DNA from: Cymodocea nodosa
Taxonomy: Eukaryota; Streptophyta; Magnoliopsida; Alismatales; Cymodoceaceae
DNA: 64,000 nucleotides
Reading direction: 5' to 3'
Assembly (NCBI GenBank): GCA_036874045.1
Contig: CM072346.1
Coordinates: 14,856,001 to 14,920,000 of the forward strand
Part shown: piece after piece, positions 49,401 to 61,400 of the stretch
Layout of the letters: each line of letters begins with the position of its first letter
Position numbering within the stretch: the first letter of the stretch is position 1
Notes under the pieces: generated by a model
What the model saw: the letters and a program-made list of their open reading frames with translations, nothing else
Database searches by the model: none
Told to the model about the DNA's origin: nothing
Position numbers and translations under genes: made by a program

Positions 49401-49823
49401 TCTTTGTCACAAAGATGAACACCCTTTGGGTCACCTTGACATTGGTTACTAAGTTAAGATGGAAACTTCGACAAATAGATATTGATATCTTGAAGAAGAG
49501 GTATTGTTTGCAAATTAAAAAGGTCCTCGTATGGCTTGAAATAGACATCTAGGAATTGGTTCCATAAACTTTTGAATTTTCTTATTAATGCCGGATATGT
49601 TCAATCTAAATCCTATGTTTCATGAGAAGACGAAGTATATAAAAATCGATTGTCAGGACATTAGAAAGAAAGATTGAAGGTGAGAGCGTGAAAACCCAAC
49701 ATGTTAAAGTTGAGGAACAACTTACAGAGATTCTAACCGAGCTTACTAAAACAAGGGTCTTTCGTAATTTGCTCAATAGGTTAAGCATCCATGGCATTTA
49801 TGAACCCTTGACTTAAAGCAGAG

Positions 49824-50047
49824 TGTTGAGTTCTGTTATTTTGTCCTTTTTTTTAACGTCTCTTTCCTTTTACATTTAGGCCGTCCATTTGTTTTTATCT
49901 TGGTTATTTATTTATTTTTTATATATTCACCTGTGAACCCTAATTATAATATGATGGACATGCATTTTTAATTTTTCTATCGCAATTCATGCGATGTCTT
50001 AATCCTGGTCTTTCGATCACTTGCCTAGGAGACTGTTGATACAAACA
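49824..50047 (+). repeat. 3-prime LTR of the plus-strand Copia relic
   Basis: TGTTGAGTTCTGTTATTTTGTCC...TTATAATATGATGGACATGCATTTTTAA...GATACAAACA, about 224 bp, homologous to 46269-46421. It ends roughly 370 bp before the CHIL start codon, so LTR sequence lies within the likely CHIL promoter region. Confidence 0.7.
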
Positions 50048-50085
50048 TCAAAATATATTACTAGAAAATTATCTTGACTTCTATC

Positions 50086-50110
50086 ATTAATTAATTAATT
50101 AATTAATTAA
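50086..50110. repeat. (TTAA)n microsatellite
   Basis: ATTAATTAATTAATTAATTAATTAA in the CHIL upstream region. A sister run occupies 50638-50661 inside a CHIL intron. Confidence 0.9.
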
Positions 50111-50296
50111 ATCTCTAACATGCATGCGATTTTTATAATGGATCAGAAATTATGTTTGTGCATTTGTTAAAATGCTTCTTCTCTAATTATGACGTCAGTA
50201 ACATATTTCCATGGCACCCATGTAAATACATGGATAGAAATGGGCAAAATTGGCCGGTAGATGGTGGTGGTGGTTGGTGCTCATCACGAGTAATTC

Positions 50297-50303
50297 ACCT
50301 ACC
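50297..50303 (+). promoter_or_regulatory. AC element (ACCTACC) upstream of CHIL
   Basis: ACCTACC is the AC-I type MYB-binding site common in phenylpropanoid and flavonoid gene promoters. It lies about 115 bp before the CHIL start and could be in the leader or core promoter. A single site, so its function is inference. Confidence 0.35.
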
Positions 50304-50415
50304 AGCTTTCCGAGACCCGCCGGTGCACGCACCTTCTCCGGCGCTGATACAAATAGACTCATCAACCTTGCTTGCTTGCTTCGAAGCAGCATCATCTTCT
50401 TTTCTTTGCTTCACT

Positions 50416-51392
50416 AGTGAGTTCTGTTCGATCTCGATCTCCTTGTCAATGTTGTTGTTGTTCTTCTGATGGGTTTTAATTAATTTGTTGCTGTGCAGTG
50501 GGGAAGGAAGTAGTTATGGTGGAAGACTTTCCGTTCCAGCCGGAGATCACGACAGCCGGCGGCAAGACGACTCTGGAACTCCTCGGCCATGGTGAGGAAG
50601 GAAGAAGCCAATTGACAATGATGATTGGTGGATGAACCTAATTAATTAATTAATTAATTAGTTGTTCATCGCTGCAGGCATCACGGACATAGAGATACAC
50701 TTCCTGCAGATCAAGTTCACGGCCATCGGAGTGTACCTAGACAAGAACGCCACGGTCGAGTGCTTGGCCAAGTGGAAGGAGGGCAAGCCCACCGAAGCAG
50801 ATCTGGCCAAAGACGAGCTCTTCTACGATGCCATCATTGCATGTAAAAAATCAAACCTTGACCAAATTCCTCTTCCAATCGACCACCTCCATTTTAATTA
50901 ATTGGGTTAATTGCAGCTCCGTCGGAGAAGGTGTTGAGGGTGGTGGTGATCAAGGAGATCAAAGGGTCTCAGTACGGAGTCCAACTTGAGAGCTCCGTGA
51001 GGGACCGCCTCGCCGCCGAGGACAAGTACGAAGAGGAGGAGGAGCTGGAGCTTGAGAAGCTCACCGAGTTCTTCCAGTCCAATTACTTCAAGAAGGGCAC
51101 CGAGATCGTCTTCGCCTTCCACCCACAAAGCAAATCTGCTGAGGTGAACAACACTTAATGAACTCATCAATCTTTAGAAAAAGTTTGGCTTCGGAACATG
51201 ATCATGATGGTTATTCCTGAAACGCGTCAGGTGACATTGGTGATAGAAGGCAAAGAGGAGTCAAAGATGAATGTGGGAAATGCGAACGTCATCGAGATGA
51301 TCCAGAGGTGGTACCTTGGCGGCGACCGCTCGGTGTCTCCCTCCACCGTCAAGTCCCTCACCGCAACCCTCGCCGGAATCTTGGCCCAGTAG
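50416..51392 (+). CDS. CHIL: Chalcone isomerase-like protein (type IV, CHIL), 215 aa
   Basis: Non-catalytic chalcone isomerase-fold protein that binds chalcone synthase and improves naringenin chalcone output in flavonoid synthesis (known for the type IV family). Five exons: the A at 50416, then 50499-50591, 50678-50842, 50917-51143 and 51231-51392, all in phase. The start ATG is split: A before donor GTGAGT, TG after acceptor CTGTGCAG. This yields [17 protein letters not shown], matching the family start MG.E.VMV...PFPP. Diagnostic blocks follow: [72 protein letters not shown] and [18 protein letters not shown]. Length fits CHIL (about 205-215 aa). If the split start is not used, the next in-frame ATG (50515) trims six residues. 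It lies convergent with the ATL gene. Confidence 0.95.
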
Positions 51393-52417
51393 CCGCTGTT
51401 ACCGTCGTCGTCGTTGTTCATGCATGGCAAATCCATGGGTTTCTCTAGACTACAGGATTGAAGCAGCAGAAATAAATTAATGTTGTTGTCATCGGTTATC
51501 TTTCTTTTTTTTGTCTTTCTAATGTTTCATGAGTTTAGATTCAAATCCATGTATCGTTCACTTAAAAAGTACTCTTAGATGGATCATGATGCAGATTCCC
51601 AATATTTTTTCTCTTTCATTCTCTTCTTAGGCACTTTTCTACCTGCTTTAATCTTAAATAATTATATTTGTTTGATCTAGATAGAAAAACATAGAATTTT
51701 TAGATCAAAAGTTTGTGCAACCTATCATCTTTTTCTGTTCTCTTTCCTTTATAACACAGCACAGATTTTTTTAAAGATTTTATTTTGGCATAGAATCTTC
51801 GATCAAGAAAGTACAAAAAGAACCGTCCTTTTATTTATTTACAACTACATGCGTGCTTTGCTTGACATTGGTTGGAGTCATAATTTATGTTATGTTAAAT
51901 AAATATTCTTTTAAATGTGTTGAGGTCAAAATTTGAATCTTGGAATATAAATTAAATCGGCCTTTGTCAACTTAGTCTCTTAGAATCTATTTATTCCTCT
52001 GTTTGCATCTTCAATTACCATTTCTTCTTGACAATATTAAAAGAAACTACTAAATTTCTAATTAGGAATTAAAAAAAAGCCATACATGAAAAATTCAACT
52101 ATTATATACAGCCAACAACAGAAGACGATCTTCCCTCATATTATAAAAGGAAAAAAATACTGAATTTTTTTAATAACAGGGATTTTTACATTTATTAAGA
52201 TTTAAATATTAACACAAATTATAAATATCATCTGAATTGAAAAGAAGAAGAAGCATGACCTGAATTAAACTATTACACAAATTTTACAATTTAAGATGAG
52301 GTGTTCGAGCAGGCGGGGTTGTTCGGCACTTTTCTTATATATATAAAAAAAAAAAGGCACATGCGGGTGGTTCGTACGTGCAAAGGTTCCGATCACGTGC
52401 GATGTACGGGCAACAGA
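51393..52417. other. Convergent 3-prime regions of CHIL and ATL
   Basis: AT-rich non-coding DNA holding the 3-prime UTRs of the convergent CHIL (+) and ATL (-) genes. AATAAATT near 51470 is a plausible CHIL poly(A) signal. No other gene seen. Confidence 0.6.
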
Positions 52418-52921
52418 TCAAACTGAACTGCCATCGTCACGGTCGCCGGGCCGGTCGAGCAGCGAGTGCCGGCAAATCGGACAAGACGAGTGCGACGACA
52501 GCCACATGTCGATGCAGGGGACGTGGAAGCCGTGGTTGCACCTGGGCAGCACCCGGACGTTCTCGCCGTCGACGAACTCCCCCAAGCATATCGGGCACAC
52601 GTCGATGGCTGGGATGTCGGCCCCCGGACCGAAGACCGCCACTGGTATCTGCCTAAGCGCGCGTTTCTTCAACCCCGTGCTGGCAAGCCGCGCAGCCGCC
52701 TCCTCCGCCGTCTCGAACGGCGCCATACGGTGCCCGCACCGCAGTGCGCAGCGGAAGAACGAGTTCAGCCCGAGAGCGCATATTAAGGCGCAGAATAGGG
52801 CCGCCAGGATGATGACCATGTTGGTGTCGAAGTTGGAGTCGCCTCCTCCTCGGTTGCCGCTGTCCGTCTCCGGAGGATTCGACGGGGTTGGTCCATTACC
52901 CAAGTCCGCAAGCCACCGCAT
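52418..52921 (-). CDS. ATL-family RING-H2 E3 ubiquitin ligase, 167 aa, intronless
   Basis: Membrane-anchored E3 ubiquitin ligase of the Arabidopsis Toxicos en Levadura (ATL) family. One uninterrupted, GC-rich ORF, as usual for ATLs. Residues 35-52 ([18 protein letters not shown]) are the single transmembrane helix. GLN at 51-53 stands where ATLs have the GLD motif, a variant seen in the ATL72/73/80-like branch. A basic-to-acidic linker with [10 protein letters not shown] precedes the RING-H2: Cys109, Cys112, Cys128, His130, His133, Cys136, Cys147, Cys150 (C-x2-C-x15-C-x1-H-x2-H-x2-C-x10-C-x2-C), with the E2-contact Trp140 and the Pro of CPIC present. All zinc ligands are intact, so it should be active. 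The substrate is unknown. Overlapping plus-strand frames are shadows of its high third-position GC. Confidence 0.95.
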   Translation of the reverse strand: MRWLADLGNGPTPSNPPETDSGNRGGGDSNFDTNMVIILAALFCALICALGLNSFFRCALRCGHRMAPFETAEEAAARLASTGLKKRALRQIPVAVFGPGADIPAIDVCPICLGEFVDGENVRVLPRCNHGFHVPCIDMWLSSHSSCPICRHSLLDRPGDRDDGSSV

Positions 52922-53739
52922 GGATCAGGTACTACCGTATAGCTTTTGGGATGCCGAGAGTTTGGTGGTGTTGGGATGTAGACCGAAATGTTCGACGGTG
53001 TGCCTCAGAGAAGGTTGGGGGTGAGGAGAATTGGGAGTGGGGAAAGGAATCAAATGGAGAAAAGTGGGAGTGGGGTTTGGATTTTCAAGCTTTGTTCTTT
53101 CTGTCCTTCGTTTTATGCTACTAGTGTTGTCGCTGCAAGGATTCTTTCACGAAACATGGTGCTGGAAGTGTGGGAAGAGAATCATGCTGTTGTGTGAATC
53201 CTTTGATGGAAATCTGGTGATTGGTGGCGGCGGCGGTTGATTCATCTGAGGGTCAGAACAATAGAACAGGTCGATGAAGGTTACGCTGTTTCCTTCTCTT
53301 GGGCTGCTGATGTATCATATATGTCTCCAGGCGAGGTAGTACATCGGTGGATTAGTTAGTTAAACAATTCAAGGAGACAAAGGAAAGGAAGAAAAGCAAA
53401 AGTTGCTATTGGAAACTTTGGTTAAGGTACCAGATCCCACCTCATCGTCATCTTTTCCATTGATTAAGTAGTCATTATTTAAATCCTTTCTAGCTAGACC
53501 TAATTATTTACGCCATTTGGTCATTAGAAGGGAGATTATGACTTCTTCTTTTTTTCACAATTGTTCTTGTTGAGTCTAACGATTCTCTAAATGTTTTCAT
53601 TTGGTGTCATCTTTATACTACAAAATGTTGGGCTATAAGGTATGATCATATATAAAAAATTGATGTTACCCAGACACGTATGCTTGGATGGATGAGTGGT
53701 AATATTATAATAAATAAGTTTAAAAAAAAATCATTTTAT
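52922..53739. other. ATL upstream region and intergenic DNA
   Basis: Promoter and leader of the minus-strand ATL gene, GC-moderate to about 53250, then AT-rich. Short overlapping plus-strand frames (52888-53240) read through G-rich leader DNA and are not supported as genes. Confidence 0.5.
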
Positions 53740-53965
53740 TAGAAATAGAGTAAGAATTGTACTTATTGAAGATAAGATAAAAGAAAAAATTAAAAGAAGT
53801 AGAGACAAACTTAAAACTACTTGATTAGGAATTGTAAAAAAATATTTGAGTTTATGTAATTTAATTAAAAAATTGACAATTAATAGAAATGCTTGGAAAA
53901 AAACTATGCAGTGAGAGTATAGCTTGGATTATCATTGTTGTATCATTTTCCGTGAACAATCCTAC
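53740..53965 (+). mobile_element. 3-prime fragment of an RTE-type LINE
   Basis: Translation gives RIVLIEDKIKEKIKRSRDKLKTT and then a WKK-like segment, matching the end of RTE ORFs where active copies read VGVAPI..KM.E.RLRW. It finishes in GGATTATCATTGTTGTATCA, the TTG-type RTE tail. Related to 4790-4940 and to the fuller copy at 610-2480. 5-prime truncated. Confidence 0.55.
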
Positions 53966-55138
53966 TTTGGCAAATCCAATTTCTAGATACCAAAGATATG
54001 CCTTTCACTTACCTTCACTAGATAACTACAACCTACCAACACTAGGTTAAAACTCTCTGTCACCATCCCCCCAACATTGTTGTTTCTCCCATCACCACAC
54101 AGCCTATCATCCCACGGTACAATTAGAATATTATCATTGATGTTGTGCTACAACACTGTGGCAACACTGCCATAACAATGACATTGCTACTGTTGCATCT
54201 ATCATTAATTGCTGGCTTCAATAATACACATTCACGACATTTTGTTATCACCGTCACCAACACCATGCAATCAATCACCACCAAATACCAACATTTATAT
54301 CATGTTGTAATTACCTCCAACATCAAATGGTGGAGAAGGTGAAAAGTGGAATTGTTACAAGATTAGTTGTCATTAGGTTGAACTCTATCTAAAAAAGAAA
54401 TATGTGAATGTGTGGAAAGGGTTTGTTTAGAGGACGTGAGGTTTAGTTTTTATTTAGCTGTCTAATATCATAATCTAATTAATAAATGTAATTCGGTTAC
54501 ATTACGCATAAGTTTAAAGTTGATCAAATGAGGCCTAAAGGGAAAGTTAAAAAGGGTCGTGTAATTAAGTAGGATGAGAATGTTCTAGATCTCTGGGAAC
54601 ATGCTTATTATTTGAACTAAACAATGAGTAATGAATATTATATCTCATTATTATCAATTAAAGCTTGTAACTAAAAATGGAAATGTAAAACAAGTAGATC
54701 ATATTGAATGAACCTCTCTTCTCAATCACTCCAACTCCAAGAGTTAAAATATGACTTTTATTTACTTTCCTAGTTTGTCAAAACTTACCTTCACTTAATC
54801 GATATCTGACCAAACAAATTTTTTCCCCTCTTACCCTTTAATCTCCACTAACTTAGATTAATTGATCAACGATATATAATCTTTAGGTATATGGTGGGCA
54901 TGGCATCTAATTTAATGTTGACCACTTGAAATATTTTTCTTCCTGTTGTGGGACCCCATGGGACAAGTTGATAGTTAAGCCTTAGGCTGCTAGAGAGATA
55001 TTTTGATATATCTCTCATTCAGTCTCTTTCTTGAAAGCATGGATGATATCTTTGAGGAAGTATCTAATATTCTGTTGGGCCCACTACTTTGTAGGAATCC
55101 TGATAGTGCAGTTTCCCTATGGTAAAGGGAGAAGGAGG
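53966..55138. other. AT-rich intergenic DNA
   Basis: No gene or clear repeat. Contains short ACC/CAC-rich words (54060-54300) but no periodic repeat. Confidence 0.5.
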
Positions 55139-56080
55139 ATGAAAAGTCTTGCTGAAACATTAGTGGCCTTCTTCATATTTTTAATAAAATTGGTTAGCTG
55201 TACATAATGATTGTTGTGTTATGAGATACAAACAAGATACCATGGACTTTTTTCAAAAAAATTACTGAAAAAAACATGACACCATGGGTCTTGCAAAGGC
55301 CAAGCAAAAATTTAGAGGCCTGTTAAGACTTGAGTTAAACAATGTGAAAATTAAGTAACCGATGATGGAAGAAAAGAGAAGGATTAATTGTTTTTTCTTT
55401 ACTTAATGACATTCGACACCTTGAATGTATTAAAGTGGTGAATTTTTTGAAGTAAACTGATAATGAAAAATCCTGCTGAGACGTTAATGGTCTTCATCAT
55501 ATTTTTAATAAAATTGGTTAGCTTTACATGATAGTAATTGTGTTATGAGATACAAACATGATATCATGGGCTTTTTTCAAAAAAACTATTGAAAAAAACA
55601 TGATACTACGGGCCTTGCAAAGTTCACGAATAAATTTAAAGGCCTGTTTTGAAGTAGACTTGAGCTAAACAATGTGAAAATTGTTCTTTCTTTACTTAAT
55701 GAGATTCGATACCTTGAATGTATTGAAGTGGTGAATCTTTTAAAGTAAACTGCTAATGGAAATTCTTGCTGAGACATTAATGGTCTTCATCATACTTTTA
55801 ATAAAATGGGTTATCTGTACATAATGGTTGTTGTGTTATGAGATACAAACATGATACCATGGGCTTTTTTCAAAAAAATTATTGAGAAAAAGATGATTCC
55901 ATGGGTCTTGCAAAAATTTGAAGGCCTGTTTTGAAGTAAACTTGAGCTAAACATTGTGAAAGCTATGTCACCGATGACGGAAGAAAAGAGCAAGATTAAT
56001 TGTTTTTTCTTTACTTAATGAGATTTGATACCTTAAATGTATTGAAATGGTGAATCTTTTCATGTAAGCTGATACTGAAT
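55139..56080. repeat. Three tandem copies of a unit of about 290-325 bp
   Basis: Copies start near 55139, 55465 and 55758. Each has TGCTGA(G/A)AC(A/G)TTA, CTTCATCATA or CTTCTTCATA, TTTTTAATAAAAT.GGTTA, TTRTGAGATACAAAC, ATGGRCTTTTTTCAAAAAAA, CCTTGCAAA or TCTTGCAAA, RAGGCCTGTT, ACTTGAG, TTTACTTAATGA, TTCGA.ACCTTGAATGTATT and GTGGTGAAT. Copy 2 lacks a block of about 30 bp (GTAACCGATGATGGAAGAAAAGAG) present in copies 1 and 3. Non-coding; short minus-strand frames inside it are chance. Confidence 0.9.
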
Positions 56081-58498
56081 GTTTATATAATATCAATAAT
56101 TGCATACCTAGATACGGTATTGTAATAGATATGTGTTGTCAATATATGTTCAATCTTGGTGATCTCATTTCTTTCTTATGCATTACAAGTAAGAGGATCG
56201 GTACTACCATACTAATGGAGGATCCTTTTTCTTCCCAAGTAAAAAACGAGTCCAAAGGTGGAGGGGGAAAGGAAACAGAAGTCTAGAGTCCCAAATCCTC
56301 ATTATTTTGCACTTGACTTCAGTTAGGCTAATTGACCTAAATTAAGTCTATCCGTATTTTCCATCTTGTGATTGATGTTTGACAAACCCTTGTTGAGTGA
56401 GTTATGTTTTTCATAAACAAATAGATTTATGGCAAATTTTGTACTTGATTTGGAGCGAAAAAGATGGATGGCTTGAAATTTGACACAGATGTACATAGAA
56501 TTGTTCTTTATAAAGTGTTAGTCTAATGCTATGTTTGGAAACTGTTGTTGAATTTCTGTTTGTTTAAAAATGCAGCTTATCGAATACATAGTGAAATGAA
56601 CTATTAAGCATTTATTTACTTTTTGTGATCAATGGAGACTTAAAAGGTTGAGTTATGATCTTCCTTTGGTTGGGTAGCGTGGTTTGACATGCTTGACCTA
56701 GGCTGCTCCTTAATCTGGCTCGGACTGAAGACTGAAGGAAATCGCTGTTCATTGCAAGAATACAAAGAAAGTAAAATTGGGGAAGTTTTGTTTAACGTAT
56801 TCTTTCATTTGCAGCTTTTTTATATTTTACATGTTTACGAGTGTTTACATCAAGAATCTATTTTAATGTCATGTGAAACTTAACTTTAAAATCAATTGAT
56901 GGATTTTATATTATATAAGTTGAAATATGTCAACCTGAGAAGTATCAGAGGTGTGGGAGGAGAAAGAGGTTGACATGAAAGTTGACCCAAAAAATTAATC
57001 TTAACTATTCGTCATAGTTGAAATAGCATAAAAATAGAACCATCAATTGCATTTCTTCTATATATATCGTTATTCAGAAAGGTACAGCTTGAATTTATAT
57101 GATGTTATTCATTATTGATTAATTTTTAGTTGAAATTTATTATGTCAGAATATATTTATACATATCCATCATTAATACTTGTAAGTGAGTGTGTGTGTGT
57201 GTATATATATGTTATAAGTGAAAGAATGTGTAAGAAGAAGTCAAACAAAAAAAATTGATGTTATAATTGTGTGTATCAATAAAAAATAGTCTTATCTGAT
57301 GTTAAATAAAAAAAATAAGAAAAATTTAGAAAACGAGAGAAAAAAAGATAACGAAAAATAGTAATTTGTTAAAAACATAAATCAAACGTAACTACGTGAA
57401 ATGGTTAATTTCTTATCTAATAAGACTTGAAAAGACTTTAAAAATTTTATCCTTCTCATGTCTAGCTTTAATATTATGTAACTATCTATGTATTTGAATT
57501 TAAATGGGTACATTTAAAATTTTTTGAGTCAAAATGTAAGTTCCGTCACCATCCTTTCTCTTGATTTTAGTATAAACATGTAAAATGCATGCTCTGGATA
57601 TCTTACATTAATAATGTACACAGTTTTTGTTTTCATATTTTTCATGCTCTCTCCATAAGTTCATACATTTTTTCACGGTGATATGGGTTGTGTCCTTAAA
57701 ATTTTTTTTTTTTTTTGGTAATGGTGTCCTTTAAAAAATCAACATGGTTTTTTCTAGAATTACTTATTATATTTATTAACTTATTAAAAATCGGCAAGTA
57801 GACCTAAATCTTTTCCAAGGGATTCTTTTATTCTTATACACGTATGTTGAAATGAATCATACATGTCACTGGACCATACCATATATCAGCATATATCTTT
57901 ATGTTGGACCATACCATAGTCTCTTTTTATTTAACTCAAGGACTATTTGTATTGGACTGGACCGGCTCGAATCCATTAGGCAGTAACTAACCCAACCCAT
58001 ATCAGCTTGGGTTGGCACAATTGGTCCGAACTCAATCTACACTATAAATTTTTTTTTTTTCTAATTTAAAATCCTACTTTAATTTTGAAAATGTGAAAAT
58101 GAGATTCTAAGAATTTATAATTAGTTTAAACACATCAACTTAAATTTTGTCAGTGTTAAAAGTTGAATTTGAAATAAATAGAAATTTTTTATAAATATTT
58201 ATTTTAGATGTAATATTTACTATTAATAGATTTAAAATGTAAAATAAATTTCTGTAATATTCTTAGCTGTAATTGTGTACGATAATATTAAATTTTGTAA
58301 AAATATTTACTTGATAAAACAGATCTGAGTTTCGTACGCTCATTGAAAAATTCACCGTTTGCGAACACAAAAGATTCGCACCATTCCCGACTTCGTCCTG
58401 CAACGGAACTTTCCATCCTCAGATCTCTCCCTCTTTCTCTCTCATGAAAGAAGGGAAGAGAGGAACGCGACGAGAGGAGGAGAGGAAGAAAATCCCCA
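56081..58498. other. Intergenic DNA and bZIP promoter/leader
   Basis: No gene recognised to about 58320. A (GT)n(AT)n microsatellite lies at 57187-57210 and a T run near 57705. 58330-58498 is the purine-rich leader of the bZIP gene (AGAGGAGGAGAGGAAGAAAATCCCC). A 233-codon minus-strand frame over bZIP exon 1 is a compositional shadow. Confidence 0.5.
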
Positions 58499-61400
58499 AT
58501 GCAGCCGAAAACAACAGATGCTCCGAACGCTAACCCCATTGGCACAACCAATGGGCAGCCGGTCAGGGCGGTGGCGCCGACGCCGCACCACCGGCGGGCG
58601 CAGTCGGAGGTGGCCTTTCGGATCCCGGCAGACCTCGGGGCGGGAGGAGGACCGGGGTTCGACGAGGAGGAAGACGATCTGTTCTGTACGTACATGGATA
58701 TGGAGAAGATCGGGGGGAGGATGGAGGATGTGGGCGGATCTGGGAACGGGAATGGGGGGAATGGGGTGGTGAAGCGCGAGGAGGAGGAAGAGGGGAATTT
58801 GGGGGGCGGCCAAAGGCCCAGGCATCGGCATTGTGGATCGGTGGATGGGCTTGGGGTGGGGTTGGCCGTGAGAGGTGGGGATGGTGGTGCTGGAGGTGGT
58901 GGAGTGTTTGCGGAGGTGTCGGAGGCCAAGAAGGCTATGTCTGCCGACAAGCTGGCCGAGTTGGCTGCTATAGATCCTAAGAGAGCCAAAAGGTTCGATC
59001 TTTGTTTGATTTACGTTTGGCTGGCTAACCTCGTGTTTTTGACGTTCAGCTTAGTTCATTTATTTCGATGGAATTTCGAATTGGTTGGGAGAGCACCAGT
59101 CATCACCATGTGTGATTCGTTTGGTTTATATTGATTTGCTCATTATAAATTTGGTGGTTCGTCTTTTAATGGAGGTTTAATAGATTTGCTTTTGTTGGTT
59201 CGTATTTTAATGGAGGTTTAATGGATTTGCTTTTGTTGGCTAGTATTTTAACGGAGGTTTAATGGATTTTTTCTTGTTGGTTGGTAAAGCATTGCATTGT
59301 ACAGCTAAGGAATATGCACAGGCAAGGACTTTCCTTGGCAATGGTATGCACAACCAAGGAGTATTAATACATTTACACTCACACTCACATAAAGAGAGAG
59401 TAGTTATTTACTGTTTCCATAAAACATTCTATGTTACAGGATAGGATTTTTTTTTTAAAAAAATTCCTTCCCAAAACTGAGTAAAAATACAAAAAGTTAA
59501 TGACATGATAATAAGAAAGTGAAGGTGAATCGTTTTTTGTCTTAGCGGTAGTAAATTGATAAGATATTCCTCTTTTAATGTTTCTTGCGAAATATTTATT
59601 AAATTTTGACGTTCTGCTGCTTTACTGAGAAATCCACGACAAGGCTTTAATCTTTTTTACAGATTGAAATCTATAACAAAGTGTGTTTCCTAATTTAATG
59701 TGTTGGATTGATACTGTACACATGTTGGTACGATGAAGGAGTATCAGAAAGTAATGTCCCTATATATCTGCTTTTTTGAAAGAACGTGGTGTTTTAAACA
59801 ATATCTCAACTTACTGGTGATACTAAAACATTAAATTATGTCAAAACTAAACGTTAACTAATTGATGTTCGAGTCTGTAATTTCTAAATGAAATGTAGAC
59901 GTAGCACATGAAATGATAATAAATTAAAAATATTACAAACGAAACATGAAGAATCATTCTATTCATCTTGCACATTATAGCTGTCTATCTCACATTACCA
60001 TATGTATGCCTATTGTGGTATTTAAGGGATTGATTCCTTTTATGTATCCAAATTGCTCCTTCAAGAGAGTATGAAATCATTTGACTATTCTTGAGTGCAG
60101 CTTAGTTTCTTATAATTCTAACATGACAGGCTGTTGCTTTTGAACACATTATCCATGCTGATTCCTTGGTGTAACTGTCTAATGGTCAACAAGGAATCTG
60201 CTATTTCTGCCATGTAAATTGTTGCTATTCATAATTATTTTCTTATTATTTGCAGAATTTTGGCAAACCGACAGTCTGCTGCTCGCTCAAAAGAGCGAAA
60301 AGCACGTTATATTTCAGAACTTGAGAGGAAAGTGCAGTCCCTCCAAACTGAAGCTACTACTCTCTCTGCACAGCTCACACTTTATCAGGTTTTTATCTTC
60401 TGGTCTTGAGAAAATAGCTCAGGCATAAATCATAGATGGTTCTTCAGTAGAATGCAGTGTTTGCGTGCCTGTTTTCTCTTATTTTTATGGAGTTATTACT
60501 TGGTGCCATATCTCATACATAATTAGTCTAATGTCAGTCAAATAAATGATGCTACATGCCACTGTGAAAGTTATTTTATGGAATACAACTTTTATATTTT
60601 TACTTCAGCTTCCTCAGCCTTGAAGGCTAGAGTAATTTGACAACTAACATGGATGTCTCCTTCTCATTAGAATCTTCTTACAATTAGTGTATCACAATTT
60701 GATAAAATTGTTTCTTTTCCTATATTAAAGGCCTTTGAGAAGGCTAGTGATTTGATATAATGACTTGACTTCTTTTTTTATGTTGTGATCCTTTTAGAGG
60801 GACACAACTGGTTTGAATGCAGAAAATGCAGAACTGAAGATTAAATTACAAGCTATGGAGCAGCAAGCACAGTTGCGTGATGGTAAGCACTTATGCAAAT
60901 AATAATGTTAATGTGGGCTGCAGCCAGTCATCTATTTTTTTTTTACTTTATTCCAGCCTTAACAGAGCACATGCTCTTTCGGTCCCTTTTGTTTGATATT
61001 TACGTCTGATCAGTACTTGCTTTGTTGTCATCGAGGTTTTGTTTGTGTGCAGTTCTGTATGTTGATTAAAAAAATTCTTTTGCATGCATCCAAGTTGGGC
61101 TTCACAGAACTACATCTATACCAATAATTTTTGGAAAAAGCTATTGGAATTTTGGAATATGTTTGATATGTTCAATTTTCTTAGAATTTATTTATGCATA
61201 CATTGGTGGTAAGACCTTATTTGATGCATACTTGCGTCTTGTTTGGCATCATGACTAGACCTTATTCTAATGTTTATCTTATCAACTAAGACTATAGTAA
61301 GGTTTGTATGGTTACCTCCCAAGCATATAAATTGTAAATCACTTTTATTTGAAATCTACAAAATACTTGCATGAAAAAGTGGTAATTTGTCTTTCAAATA

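Larger units (their letters stand above)
46269..50047 (+). mobile_element. Decayed Copia LTR retrotransposon
   Basis: Plus-strand Copia order with many stops and frameshifts. Gag-like DPKEYEL and KSVIYHEKARELW are at 46790-46920. The GAG-pre-integrase segment EVWYKRLGHPYMSKMEKLSHIL is at 48023-48085. Integrase pieces run at 48150-48850. Reverse transcriptase pieces are EIVDRPTHKRPIGC (49245-49300) and KKVLVWLE (where active copies have YGLKQ) with NWFHKLLNFLINAGY (49515-49600). An abrupt jump at about 49640 leads to an RNase H/C-terminal segment (VKTQHVKVEEQLTEILTEL) ending in stop at 49815. The RT palm domain between these blocks is deleted. Older and more decayed than the element at 41421-44975, and of a different LTR family. 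I could not fix a target-site duplication. Confidence 0.8.

Noticed and set aside
52378..53024. Several plus-strand ORFs of 92-172 codons opposite and beside the ATL gene
   Set aside because: They overlap the intact RING-H2 frame on the minus strand, and their low-complexity Ser/Pro/Arg content is compositional.
58288..58989. 233-codon minus-strand ORF
   Set aside because: Opposite bZIP exon 1, Pro/Ser-rich, with no family features. The plus-strand frame has 14-3-3-type motifs and splices into a canonical basic region.
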